In this document: piece after piece, positions 1-5,812 of the stretch
Numbering within the stretch: position 1 is the stretch's first letter
How the letters are laid out: every line of letters starts with the position of its first letter
Source: an uncultured Chloroflexota bacterium
GTDB taxonomy: Bacteria > Chloroflexota > Dehalococcoidia > UBA2979
Assembly (NCBI GenBank): GCA_902827055.1
Contig: CADEHD010000079.1
Location: forward strand, 1-8,480
Reading direction: 5' to 3'
Length of the DNA stretch: 8,480 nucleotides
Translations under genes and position numbers: made by a program
Notes under the pieces: model-generated
What the model was told of the DNA's origin: nothing
Database searches by the model: none
The model's input: the letters and a program-made list of their open reading frames with translations, nothing else

Positions 1-329
1 AAATGCGCTCGCAGAACCCGCTGGAGCCGCAGGACAACAGCCAGTTCTTCACGCAGATGCTGCAGTTCGAGTCGCTCGACGCCATGCAGTCGATGGCGAA
101 GGCGCTCAAGTCCCTCGCCGAGGTCAGCGAGCTCGCGAACGCGAGCACGCTGGTCGGCAAGACCGTCCTCGCCACCCGCGAGGTCGAGCCCGACCCCGTC
201 ACGAAGATGCCGCGCCCTCCCGAGCAGATCTCGGGCGTGGTCTCCAAGGTGACCTTCAGCAGCACGGGTGCGCAGGTCCACATCGGTGGGCGGGTCGTGC
301 CGGCCTCGGCGATCACGGAGGTGTCGTGA
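1..329 (+). CDS. flgD: Flagellar hook-capping protein FlgD, 5'-truncated by the window edge
   Basis: FlgD forms the temporary cap on the growing hook and is needed for FlgE polymerisation. The visible part carries the FlgD N-terminal signature: QMRSQNPLEPQDNSQFF, then MLQFESLDAMQSM, then a NASTLVGKTV block, matching the family pattern 'QLxxQDPLxPxDNxxFxxQLxQFSxLEQM ... LIGK'. The first two bases are most likely the end of a Gln codon, so the ATG at position 3 is an internal Met and the real start lies upstream. After the N-terminal domain there is only about 50 residues of Tudor-like beta sequence ending in PASAITEVS. This is therefore a short FlgD of the Bacillus type, without the Ig-like insert of E. 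coli FlgD. Its TGA overlaps the ATG of the next gene by one base, indicating translational coupling within a flagellar operon. Confidence 0.9.
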   Translation, partial: MRSQNPLEPQDNSQFFTQMLQFESLDAMQSMAKALKSLAEVSELANASTLVGKTVLATREVEPDPVTKMPRPPEQISGVVSKVTFSSTGAQVHIGGRVVPASAITEVS

Positions 330-706
330 TGGTCGATGCCGTGAACGGCGCCGGCCGCATCGGGAACAGCCCGGCGACGGGCCTCCGCGGCACCACGCGC
401 CCAGCCGCGGCACCCGCCGGCGAGGACTTCCTGCTGGCCCTCGAGCGGAGCCAGCTCGAGTTCTCGAAGCACGCCCTGAAGCGCATCGAACAGCGCGGGC
501 TGCAGATGGACGGGCCTCGGCTGGACCGCCTCGAGCAGGCGGTCGACCGGGCGGAGGCGAAAGGCGCCCGTGACTCTCTCATTCTGCTGGACGAGCTCGC
601 CCTGGTGGTGAGCGTTCAACACCGCACGGTGCTTACCGCTATGGACGAATCGTCTCGAAAGGAGCACGTCTTCACGAACATCGACAGCGTCGTGATCGCG
701 GAGTAG
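329..706 (+). CDS. Small flagellar-operon protein (TIGR02530 / 'flagellar put' family)
   Basis: This 125-residue protein sits between flgD and flgE, where Firmicutes fla/che operons carry a TIGR02530-type protein. The C-terminal half (about residues 40-125) has the family features: FSKHALKRIEQRG, an amphipathic helix with AVDRAEAKGARDSLILLDELALVVSV, then RTVLTAMD and the closing VFTNIDSVVI. The N-terminal 40 residues are Gly/Ala/Pro-rich and probably disordered. The start is ATG at 329, because GGAGG at 317-321 lies 7 nt upstream; a GTG at 326 is possible but too close to the SD. It is probably cytoplasmic and involved in hook assembly, but its exact role is not settled in the family. Family assignment comes from recognising the sequence pattern. 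Confidence 0.85.
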   Translation: MVDAVNGAGRIGNSPATGLRGTTRPAAAPAGEDFLLALERSQLEFSKHALKRIEQRGLQMDGPRLDRLEQAVDRAEAKGARDSLILLDELALVVSVQHRTVLTAMDESSRKEHVFTNIDSVVIAE

Positions 707-728
707 CCACGGCAGCTCCACGAGCTCG

Positions 729-750
729 CGAGTAGCCCGCCGGCTACTCG
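729..750 (+). terminator. Perfect 9-bp hairpin after the small flagellar gene (possible terminator/attenuator)
   Basis: CGAGTAGCC (729-737) is exactly complementary to GGCTACTCG (742-750), with a 4-nt loop. It begins 23 nt after the stop at 704-706. No T-run follows, so it is not a classical intrinsic terminator. It could act as an attenuator or an mRNA-processing/stability element between the flgD part and flgE. Confidence 0.4.
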
Positions 751-764
751 ATACCGAAACAGGG

Positions 765-795
765 CGACGGCCGGACCCTCCCCGGGGGGCCGTCG
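765..795 (+). other. Second hairpin in the flgE upstream region
   Basis: CGACGGCC (765-772) pairs perfectly with GGCCGTCG (788-795). The 15-nt interior can form a further CCC/GGG stem (776-778 with 785-787). It lies between the hairpins at 729-750 and 807-830. Its function is unknown; leader RNA structure is the simplest reading. Confidence 0.4.
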
Positions 796-806
796 CGATA
801 GGGGAT

Positions 807-830
807 CTCCCGAGGTGGCCCCTCGGGGAG
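807..830 (+). promoter_or_regulatory. Hairpin overlapping the only Shine-Dalgarno-like run upstream of flgE
   Basis: CTCCCGAGG (807-815) pairs with CCTCGGGGAG (821-830), giving nine base pairs with one bulged G at 825. The 3' arm contains most of the purine-rich GGGGAGGGA run (825-833), the only SD-like sequence before flgE. If that run is the ribosome-binding site, the fold would mask it. Confidence 0.4.
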
Positions 831-848
831 GGAAACGGACTTCGACCT

Positions 849-2102
849 ATGATGCGCGCGCTCTACTCCGCCATTGGTGGACTGCGCAACCACATGACCT
901 ACATGGACGTCGTCGCGAACAACATCGCGAACGTCAACACGGCAGGCTTCAAGTCCGCTCGTGTCACCTTCCAGGACGTGCTCTCGCTGACCTTGACCGG
1001 CGCGAGCTTCGCGACCCAGAGTCGCGGCGGTACCAACCCGCAGCAGATCGGCCTGGGTGTCTCCCTCGGCGGTGTGGACGTCATCCACACCCAGGGTGCG
1101 ATGCAGGCGACGAACAAGTCGACTGACTTCGCGATCCAGGGCCTCGGCATGTTCATCATGCGCGACGGCGCCCGCCAGTTCTACACCCGCGATGGGGCGT
1201 TCGATGTCTCCACGCAGGGTGAGCTGGTCAGCCCGGTGACGGGCTACAAGGTGATGGGCTGGAACGTGAACGCCACGACCGGTCTCATTGACACGACGCT
1301 GCCGATCACGCCCCTCACGATTCCGTTCGGCCGCCTGATTGCTGCTCAGCAGACTACGACGACGACGATCGACGGCAACCTCGACGCGGCCACGCTGACC
1401 GGTGGCACGGTCACCTCCACGACGCAGGTCTACGACTCGCTCGGCAAGGCGCACGCGGTCACGCTCACGTTCACCAAGGACGCCGCCCCGAACAGCTGGA
1501 CGGTGTCTGGCGCGAGCACGTCGGGTGACGTCGCCAGCGTCGCGATCGCGCCGGCGACGGTCACGTTCAACTCGACGGGCGCGATCACGGCTCCGGCGCC
1601 CCCGGCCCCGCTGGTCGTGACCACGACCTTCAACGCTGGTGTCTCGCAGGCGTCGCCGGTCGTGACGAACATGAACGTCTCGCGGGTCACACAGTTCGCG
1701 GCTGCGGGCAACCTCACGACGACGGCGAACAACGGCTACTCGGCCGGATCGCTGATGTCGTTCTCCGTCGGCGCGAACGGTGACATCACCGGCGTCTTCT
1801 CGAATGGTTCGAACCGCCTGATCGCCCAGGTCGGCCTGGCGAGCTTCACGAACCCCGGCGGCCTCGAGAAGGTCCAGGCCAACATGTACCAGGAGAGCGC
1901 GAACTCCGGACCGCCGGTCATCGGCACCGCCAGCTCAGGCGGCCGAGGTCAGGTCGGTGCGGGCGTGCTCGAGGGCTCGAACACGGACCTGGCGCGTGAG
2001 TTCACCAACGTCGTGGTGGCTCAGCGCGGCTTCCAGGCCTCGAGTCGGATCATCGCCACCGCGGACGAGATGCTCCAGGATCTCGTGAACCTCAAGCGAT
2101 AG
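849..2102 (+). CDS. flgE: Flagellar hook protein FlgE
   Basis: This is the hook subunit, exported by the flagellar type III system and polymerised under the FlgD cap. It has 417 residues, a usual length. The N-terminus (about 1-50) is the rod/hook signature: ALYSAIGGLRNHMTYMDVVANNIANVNTAGFKSAR. Residues 95-137 carry the FlgE/F/G core (FAIQGLGMFIMRDGARQFYTRDGAF ... LVSPVTGYKVMGW). Residues about 165-330 form the variable Thr/Ala/Val-rich D2 region (TTTTTIDGNLDAA, QVYDSLGKAHAVTLTF). The C-terminus (about 370-417) has GVLEGSNTDLAREFTNVVVAQRGFQASSRIIATADEMLQDLVNLKR, the conserved coiled-coil tail. The start is ATG 849 or the adjacent ATG 852. The SD-like GGGGAGGGA at 825-833 is unusually far (15 nt) and lies in a hairpin. 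Confidence 0.96.
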   Translation: MMRALYSAIGGLRNHMTYMDVVANNIANVNTAGFKSARVTFQDVLSLTLTGASFATQSRGGTNPQQIGLGVSLGGVDVIHTQGAMQATNKSTDFAIQGLGMFIMRDGARQFYTRDGAFDVSTQGELVSPVTGYKVMGWNVNATTGLIDTTLPITPLTIPFGRLIAAQQTTTTTIDGNLDAATLTGGTVTSTTQVYDSLGKAHAVTLTFTKDAAPNSWTVSGASTSGDVASVAIAPATVTFNSTGAITAPAPPAPLVVTTTFNAGVSQASPVVTNMNVSRVTQFAAAGNLTTTANNGYSAGSLMSFSVGANGDITGVFSNGSNRLIAQVGLASFTNPGGLEKVQANMYQESANSGPPVIGTASSGGRGQVGAGVLEGSNTDLAREFTNVVVAQRGFQASSRIIATADEMLQDLVNLKR

Positions 2103-2112
2103 GCGGACGGGC

Positions 2113-2142
2113 GAGGGGGGACGGCCCATGGCCTCCCCCCTC
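2113..2142 (+). promoter_or_regulatory. Hairpin spanning the ribosome-binding site and start of the beta-propeller gene (alternatively the flgE terminator)
   Basis: GAGGGGGG (2113-2120) is exactly complementary to CCCCCCTC (2135-2142), an 8-bp G/C stem. The 14-nt loop holds the ATG at 2128. It begins 10 nt after the flgE stop codon. The 5' arm is also the SD of the next gene, so the hairpin either masks that site or is the flgE terminator, in which case translation would start at the downstream ATG 2152. No T-run follows it. Confidence 0.45.
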
Positions 2143-3126
2143 CTCGCCATCATGCGTACTCACTCTCAACGCGCCCACACCCGCGGATTCGATGTGTCCC
2201 TCGCGATCGTCGCGCTGGCCCTGCTCGCGGCCTCCGTGGCGCAACCGCGTCGCGACGACCCGTCGCGAGGCGTCCCGTCCCTCGACGGGACGCTCGTCGT
2301 CGCGGACCTCCGTGGTCGCGCGCTCGTGGTGCTCGACCTCGCCACGGGTGCATCGAGGCGGATCGCCGTGGACGGCGGGCCCCACGAGCTGCTCCGTCTG
2401 TCCGACGGGCGGATCGCGGCGTCGCTGGAGCAGGCAGGGCGCGTCGCGCTCGTCGATCTCGCCTCCGACTCGGTCGACTACCTCGACACGGGCGGGCTCC
2501 CGCACGGCCTCCTGCTGGACGAGGACGTGCTGCTCGTCACCGATCGCGCGGCCGGCGCGATCCGCAGGATCCACCTCGCGACCGGCGACGAGCTTCCCTC
2601 AATCCCGACCGGCGCGCTGCCCCATCAGCTCGCCGCCAGCGGTCGTCAACTGCTGGTCGCCGACGCCTCGTCGGACACGTTCACCCTCGCGCCCGGTCGC
2701 GCGGTATGGCAGCCCGAGGTCACCGAGAGCCTCGCGGTCAGCCCCGATGGTGCACGTGTCGCGTTCGCCGGTGCGCTGGACGGCCGGGTGCGGGTCATCT
2801 CCCAGTCCGAAGGCGAGGCGCTGGACCTCGCAGTCGGCGGCAGGCCGGTCCGGCTGGCGTACGACCACGCAGGAACGACCCTCGCCGTGGCGCTGTCAGC
2901 TGCGGGTGAGGTCGCGTTCATCGACGCGCTTGGGCACGCGCGCCGCGTCGAGGTGGGCGGCGTGCCCGACGGGCTCGCATTCGACGCAAGCGGCCGCCTC
3001 CTCTACGCCTCGGACATCGCCGGAGGAAAGGTCTCGGTCGTCGACGTCGAGGCCGGCGAGGTGCGAACCCGCTTCGAGGTGGGCGTCACCCCGGGGGCGA
3101 TGCTCTATCTTCCGCCCACGCCGTAG
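2128..3126 (+). CDS. Exported or membrane-anchored YVTN-type beta-propeller protein
   Basis: The 332-residue protein has a basic N-terminus (about 1-21), a hydrophobic segment at about 23-38 (VSLAIVALALLAASVA) and then QPRRDD, so it is a signal peptide or an N-terminal anchor. From about residue 52 to 326 there are about seven repeats of roughly 40 residues. Each has a 'GG.P..L....DG.LL.ADx..G.V.vvDl..G' pattern (for example GGPHELLRLSDGRIAAS, GGLPHGLLLDEDVLLVTD, GGVPDGLAFDASGRLLYASD). This fits a seven-bladed YVTN/NHL-like beta-propeller facing the outside. No catalytic residues were recognised, and a binding or scaffold role is inference. ATG 2128 is chosen because GAGGGGGG (2113-2120) lies 7 nt upstream; ATG 2152 is the alternative. 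It follows flgE by 25 nt, but nothing in it is specifically flagellar. Confidence 0.8.
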   Translation: MASPLLAIMRTHSQRAHTRGFDVSLAIVALALLAASVAQPRRDDPSRGVPSLDGTLVVADLRGRALVVLDLATGASRRIAVDGGPHELLRLSDGRIAASLEQAGRVALVDLASDSVDYLDTGGLPHGLLLDEDVLLVTDRAAGAIRRIHLATGDELPSIPTGALPHQLAASGRQLLVADASSDTFTLAPGRAVWQPEVTESLAVSPDGARVAFAGALDGRVRVISQSEGEALDLAVGGRPVRLAYDHAGTTLAVALSAAGEVAFIDALGHARRVEVGGVPDGLAFDASGRLLYASDIAGGKVSVVDVEAGEVRTRFEVGVTPGAMLYLPPTP

Positions 3127-3175
3127 CGAGGCAGGCCGATCGTCCTCGCGGCCCTGTGTGTGGGAGAATGCAGCG

Positions 3176-3208
3176 ATGACGACCGGCACGGGCTCGGCCT
3201 CGAGGTGA
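3176..3208 (+). other. Ten-codon leader-like ORF overlapping the zinc-protein start
   Basis: ATG 3176 is preceded by GGGAG (3162-3166) at 9 nt and encodes MTTGTGSASR before TGA at 3206-3208. Its TGA overlaps GTG 3205, which is in frame with the cysteine-rich ORF (GTGA overlap). It could be a leader peptide that couples translation. It could equally be the true N-terminus of that gene, separated by a frameshift or sequencing error. GAGAAT at 3164-3169 also lies 6 nt before the ATG, so a leaderless transcript is conceivable. Confidence 0.35.
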
Positions 3209-3603
3209 GCTGCACCTATCCGACCGGGATGTTACGTCGCGCCTGCAGCCGCGGGGCAGAGGCCACCTGCGTCTACTGCGGCGAGCCCTTCTGTGCCGCC
3301 CACGGTGACCGGGGAGCGGACTTCCAGGACGTCTGCCATCGCCGCGCCTGCGCGACAAAGGCGCAGGATCTCGAGATGCACACGGCGTGGCGTCGCCGGG
3401 TCGCGGTGGCAAACCAGGTGTCGATCTGCGCCCAGTTGGAGTGCAGCGAACGGATGCGGTTCGCCTGCTCGCAGTGCCGCCTGCTCTTCTGCGACACGCA
3501 TGTACGCGAGCACGACGTGAAGGACACACGCGTTCAGCCGCCGATCAAGATCCGCACGCTCGTGTGCTCGCACTGCCTCGAGCGCCGTCGGGTCTGGGAG
3601 TAG
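3205..3603 (+). CDS. Small cysteine-rich protein with two tandem AN1/B-box-like zinc knuckles
   Basis: About 132 residues from GTG 3205. The frame stays open back to a GTG at 3160, which has no SD. The protein contains two copies of the spacing C-S-x6-C-x2-C-x4-C-x2-H: CSRGAEATCVYCGEPFCAAH and CSERMRFACSQCRLLFCDTH. A further upstream Cys precedes each copy, and a final CSHC lies near the C-terminus. This resembles AN1 or B-box zinc-binding modules, which usually mediate protein contacts. The perfect spacing match between the two halves points to an internal duplication. No catalytic domain or membrane segment is visible, so it is probably cytoplasmic with unknown function. The N-terminus is uncertain because the best SD/ATG (3176) is in a different frame. 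It ends 70 nt before a convergent gene. Confidence 0.65.
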   Translation: MSCTYPTGMLRRACSRGAEATCVYCGEPFCAAHGDRGADFQDVCHRRACATKAQDLEMHTAWRRRVAVANQVSICAQLECSERMRFACSQCRLLFCDTHVREHDVKDTRVQPPIKIRTLVCSHCLERRRVWE

Positions 3604-3661
3604 CCTCGACACCCCGCATGCACGGCGGCCAGGCGCTCGAGCGGGGTACCGGATATCGAGG
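3604..3661. terminator. Palindromic convergent intergenic region, possible bidirectional terminator
   Basis: Between two convergent genes, CCTCGA (3604-3609) pairs with TCGAGG (3656-3661), and inside it ACCCCGC (3611-3617) pairs with GCGGGGT (3641-3647). The loop also holds the palindrome CGCTCGAGCG (3633-3642), which overlaps the 3' arm. The nested symmetry and position suit a terminator working in both directions, though there is no T-tract. Confidence 0.4.
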
Positions 3662-3673
3662 CCGGTGCGGTCG

Positions 3674-4429
3674 CTAGCGTCCGGCGATCACCGGGTTGCG
3701 CAGCACCCCGACACCACCCACCTCGACTTCTGCGACGTCGCCAGGGACCATCGCCGCGGTCGTCTCGGGCGTGCCGGTAAACAGCAGGTCCCCGCGCTCG
3801 AGGGTCATGACGGCGCTCACCGCCTCGATGCACGCGCGGATCGAATGCACCAGCTGGCTCGTGTCCCCGCTCTGAATGCGCCGGCCGCTGATGCGGCCCT
3901 CGACGGGGATTCGTTCTGGCGTGAGCTCGGTCTCGATCCAGGGTCCCACTGCGGTGAAGGTGTCGGCCGACTTCGCACGCCACCACTGCGTGTCCTCGCG
4001 TTGCCAGTCCCGCGCCGAGACGTCGTTTCCCGCCGTGTACCCGAAGATGTAGCGGTCGGCGTCGGCGGCCCGAACGCCTCGAGCCCGGCGCCCGATGACG
4101 ACCACGACTTCGGCCTCGGCGTGCACGTTCGTAGCTCCGGCTGGGATGACGATGTCGTCCCCAGGGCCAATCAACGACGACGGCGCCTTGAGGAACGCCT
4201 CGGGCTTCGGTGACACGGAGCGGTCGCCGGCGTGGCTGTGGTAGTTCACTGCCATCGCCACGATCTTCGACGGCTGCACCGGCACCAGGAGTTGCACGTC
4301 GACAAGGGGCACGCTGACGCCCGTGCGCGTGAGGCCGCCGAACGGCCCCCCACTCACTAGGTGCGCCGTGTCACCCTCGATCACTGCGGTCGACGTGCGG
4401 CGCTGGTGGCGAACTCGAGCGATGCGCAT
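3674..4429 (-). CDS. Fumarylacetoacetate hydrolase (FAH) family enzyme
   Basis: This 251-residue protein has the C-terminal FAH fold of FAHD1/HpcE-type enzymes (hydrolysis or decarboxylation of acylpyruvate-like 2-oxo acids). KIVAMAVNYHSHAGD lies at about 55-69, and PEAFLKAPSSLIGPGDDIVIP follows. The divalent-metal ligands are HAEAEVVVVIG (E105, E107) and GNDVSARD (D136). A conserved Lys lies in RAKSADTF (K153). The closing LLFTGTPETTAAMVPGDVAEVEVGGVGVLRNPV is diagnostic. The metal site is intact, so it should be active. The start is ATG 4429 because GGAGG (4440-4436) lies 6 nt upstream; the open frame extends to 4645, but that part is Arg-rich and non-homologous. The substrate cannot be told from sequence. 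It lies downstream of purU with a 158-nt gap and probably has its own promoter. Confidence 0.92.
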   Translation of the reverse strand: MRIARVRHQRRTSTAVIEGDTAHLVSGGPFGGLTRTGVSVPLVDVQLLVPVQPSKIVAMAVNYHSHAGDRSVSPKPEAFLKAPSSLIGPGDDIVIPAGATNVHAEAEVVVVIGRRARGVRAADADRYIFGYTAGNDVSARDWQREDTQWWRAKSADTFTAVGPWIETELTPERIPVEGRISGRRIQSGDTSQLVHSIRACIEAVSAVMTLERGDLLFTGTPETTAAMVPGDVAEVEVGGVGVLRNPVIAGR

Positions 4430-4505
4430 CCGGGACCTCCTCGAGTCGACCTTGCGATGCCGGGCGGGACGCCTGGACGCGCCCCGCCTCGCACGCCGCG
4501 CGGCG

Positions 4506-4514
4506 GAGGATAGC
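4506..4514 (-). promoter_or_regulatory. Candidate -10 element (GCTATCCTC) for the FAH gene
   Basis: On the - strand GCTATCCTC contains TATCCT (4512-4507), which fits the TAnnnT -10 pattern of high-GC bacteria and lies about 78 nt upstream of ATG 4429. The same nine bases occur upstream of the redoxin gene at 6780-6788. No convincing -35 is seen (best TTCCGC at 4537-4532, spacing 19). Confidence 0.35.
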
Positions 4515-4587
4515 ACCCGCCGGGGCGCGCCGCGGAACGTCGGTGATGAGGGGACTCGGGGCCGATGACCGGCGCCGGCGGGGTTTG

Positions 4588-5478
4588 TTACCGGAAGACG
4601 ACGGTCTTGTTCGCGTGCACGAACACGCGATCTTCCGCGTGCCACTGCAGCGCGCGCGCCAGCACGGAGCGTTCGACCTCCCGGCCCAGCCGCACGAGGT
4701 CATCCCGGCTGTCGCGATGCGAGATCTTCACCACGTCCTGCTCGATGATCGGTCCCTCGTCGAGCTGTTCTGTCGCGTAGTGGGCGGTCGCACCGATGAG
4801 CTTCACCCCGCGCTCGAACGCCCGGCCGTAAGGGTCGGCGCCGGCGAACGCGGGCAGGAACGAGTGATGGATGTTGATCACCCGCTCGCGGTAGCGGTTG
4901 ATGAAGTGCGGGCTGAGCACCTGCATGTACCGGGCGAGCACGACGAGGTCCACTCGGGCCTCGTCGAGGCAGTGCAGCGCGCGGTCCTCCGCCTCCCGCC
5001 TGGTGTCAGGCGTGACCGCGACGTGCACGAACGGCAGGCCGAACGACTCGACCTGGCCGCGCAGGCGCTCGTGGTTCGAGATCACGACGGGCACCTCGAT
5101 GGGCAGCTCACCGCGCTGCCAGCGCCACAGGACCTCCATCAGGCAGTGGTCGTAGCGCGACACCATGATCGCGACCCGTTGCGGGCGAGCGCTGTAGGTG
5201 AAGCGCCACTCCATCTCGAAGCGCGGCGCGATCGCGGCACCGAATTTCGCCTCGATGGCCTCCGGCGTGTCCGTCATGCCAGCAAGCGCGAACTCGAGGC
5301 GCATGAAGAACCGGCCGCCGGTCGCGTCCGTCGAGTGCTGGTCGGCGTGGATGATGTTGGCGCGGTGCTCGAACAGGAACTGCGACACGGCGGCCACGAT
5401 GCCGGGACGGTCGGCGCACTGGATCAGCAGGCGCGCGGTGCCGCCGGACGGAAGTGAGGAGGCACTCGCCGCAGCCAT
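4588..5478 (-). CDS. purU: Formyltetrahydrofolate deformylase PurU
   Basis: PurU hydrolyses 10-formyl-tetrahydrofolate to formate and tetrahydrofolate. It balances one-carbon pools and supplies formate for purine synthesis. At 296 residues it is close to E. coli PurU (280). An N-terminal ACT regulatory domain (about 15-95) starts RLLIQCADRPGIVAAVSQFL and contains GGRFFMRLEF. It is followed by a formyltransferase-type catalytic domain with VAIMVSRYDHCLMEVLWRW, VVISNHERLR, LARYMQVLSP, NIHHSFLPAF and LIGATAHYATEQLDEGPII. The N-x-H/D triad shared with GAR transformylase is N202, H204 and D240; the spacing of 38 between N and D matches PurN. A TAAGAT box (5490-5485) lies 6 nt before the ATG and there is no SD, suggesting a leaderless transcript. 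The 57-nt gap to the upstream Sec gene holds a weak hairpin. Confidence 0.96.
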   Translation of the reverse strand: MAAASASSLPSGGTARLLIQCADRPGIVAAVSQFLFEHRANIIHADQHSTDATGGRFFMRLEFALAGMTDTPEAIEAKFGAAIAPRFEMEWRFTYSARPQRVAIMVSRYDHCLMEVLWRWQRGELPIEVPVVISNHERLRGQVESFGLPFVHVAVTPDTRREAEDRALHCLDEARVDLVVLARYMQVLSPHFINRYRERVINIHHSFLPAFAGADPYGRAFERGVKLIGATAHYATEQLDEGPIIEQDVVKISHRDSRDDLVRLGREVERSVLARALQWHAEDRVFVHANKTVVFR

Positions 5479-5484
5479 GCTCGC

Positions 5485-5490
5485 ATCTTA
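5485..5490 (-). promoter_or_regulatory. purU: Candidate -10 box for a leaderless purU transcript
   Basis: TAAGAT on the - strand fits TAnnnT and ends 6 nt before ATG 5478, so transcription would begin at or next to the start codon. No Shine-Dalgarno sequence is present upstream, which agrees with leaderless initiation. The -35 is weak. Confidence 0.4.
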
Positions 5491-5499
5491 CGGAGCGCC

Positions 5500-5526
5500 G
5501 GGCGCACGCGCGAAGCCTGCGCGCCC
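5500..5526 (-). terminator. Weak hairpin after the small Sec gene
   Basis: GGGCGC (5526-5521) pairs with GCGCCC (5505-5500) around a 15-nt loop that has some further G/C pairing. It begins 11 nt after the TAG at 5537-5539. There is no T-run. It is a possible terminator separating the selenoprotein pair from purU. Confidence 0.3.
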
Positions 5527-5536
5527 AGCTGTCTGC

Positions 5537-5812
5537 CTAGCCGGCGCGACCGTGGTCGTGGTCGTGACTGTGGTTGCCACCGCGGTCGTGGTGGTGCCCG
5601 CTGCCCGAGCCGCCCGAACCGGGCGGCGCGTCGACCTGTCAGCAGCCGGGCTCGCCGTGGTTCCCGCAGCAATTCGAGCGGCGCACGATGCGCAGGCCGT
5701 AGTTCTTGAGTGCGAGCCGGAACTTGGTCGCGAGCGGCGCGTCGTACTCGCGCCAGTTGGAGATCACAGCGCCAAACGAGGGGCGTCCGGGGTCCCGATT
5801 GAAGAGCGGCAT
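5537..5812 (-). CDS. Putative small selenoprotein: CCGNHGEPGCU motif with His-rich tail
   Basis: Read through its in-frame TGA (5641-5639), this is a 91-residue protein. Residues 1-45 are basic with aromatic positions (FGAVISNWREYDAPLATKF, then LALKNYGLRIVRR). Residues 46-58 read SNCCGNHGEPGC and then the TGA (position 58). Residues 62-72 are a Pro/Gly/Ser linker, and 73-88 are His/Asp-rich (HHHD, then HSHDHDH), ending at TAG. Three Cys, one putative Sec and nine His suggest metal or redox binding. The start is ATG 5812, directly after the TAG of the redoxin gene, with GAGG (5820-5817) 4 nt before it, so the two are probably co-translated. A perfect 8-bp hairpin with a GUU loop follows the TGA at 19 nt, as a bacterial SECIS should. 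If TGA is a true stop, this is a 57-residue protein ending in Cys. No family name is recognised. Selenocysteine is inference. Confidence 0.6.
5609..5627 (-). promoter_or_regulatory. Putative bacterial SECIS element in the small Sec gene
   Basis: On the - strand GCCGCCCG-GUU-CGGGCGGC forms a perfect 8-bp stem with a 3-nt loop (5619-5617). The loop begins after 19 nt from the TGA at 5641-5639. Bacterial SECIS elements lie just downstream of the UGA inside the coding region, with a short loop that begins with or includes G and often GU. This hairpin fits and shares its loop with the one in the upstream gene. Confidence 0.6.

Noticed and set aside
740..760. Possible sigma-28 promoter (CTCGATAC) before flgE
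   Set aside because: Only a partial match to GCCGATAA, no TAAA-type -35 at the right distance, and it lies inside a hairpin arm.
744..1454. - strand ORF of 236 codons opposite flgE
   Set aside because: Low-complexity Arg/Val/His-rich shadow; flgE on the + strand is unambiguous.
2192..3208. 338-codon Ser/Arg-rich + strand ORF overlapping the beta-propeller gene
   Set aside because: Out-of-frame shadow with Ser/Arg/Thr composition and no domain. Only its last ten codons (3176-3208) are interesting as a mini-ORF.
3206..3208. TGA of the ten-codon ORF as a third selenocysteine codon
   Set aside because: The frame beyond it is Ala/Pro/Arg-rich with no redox motif, and no hairpin with suitable geometry was seen.
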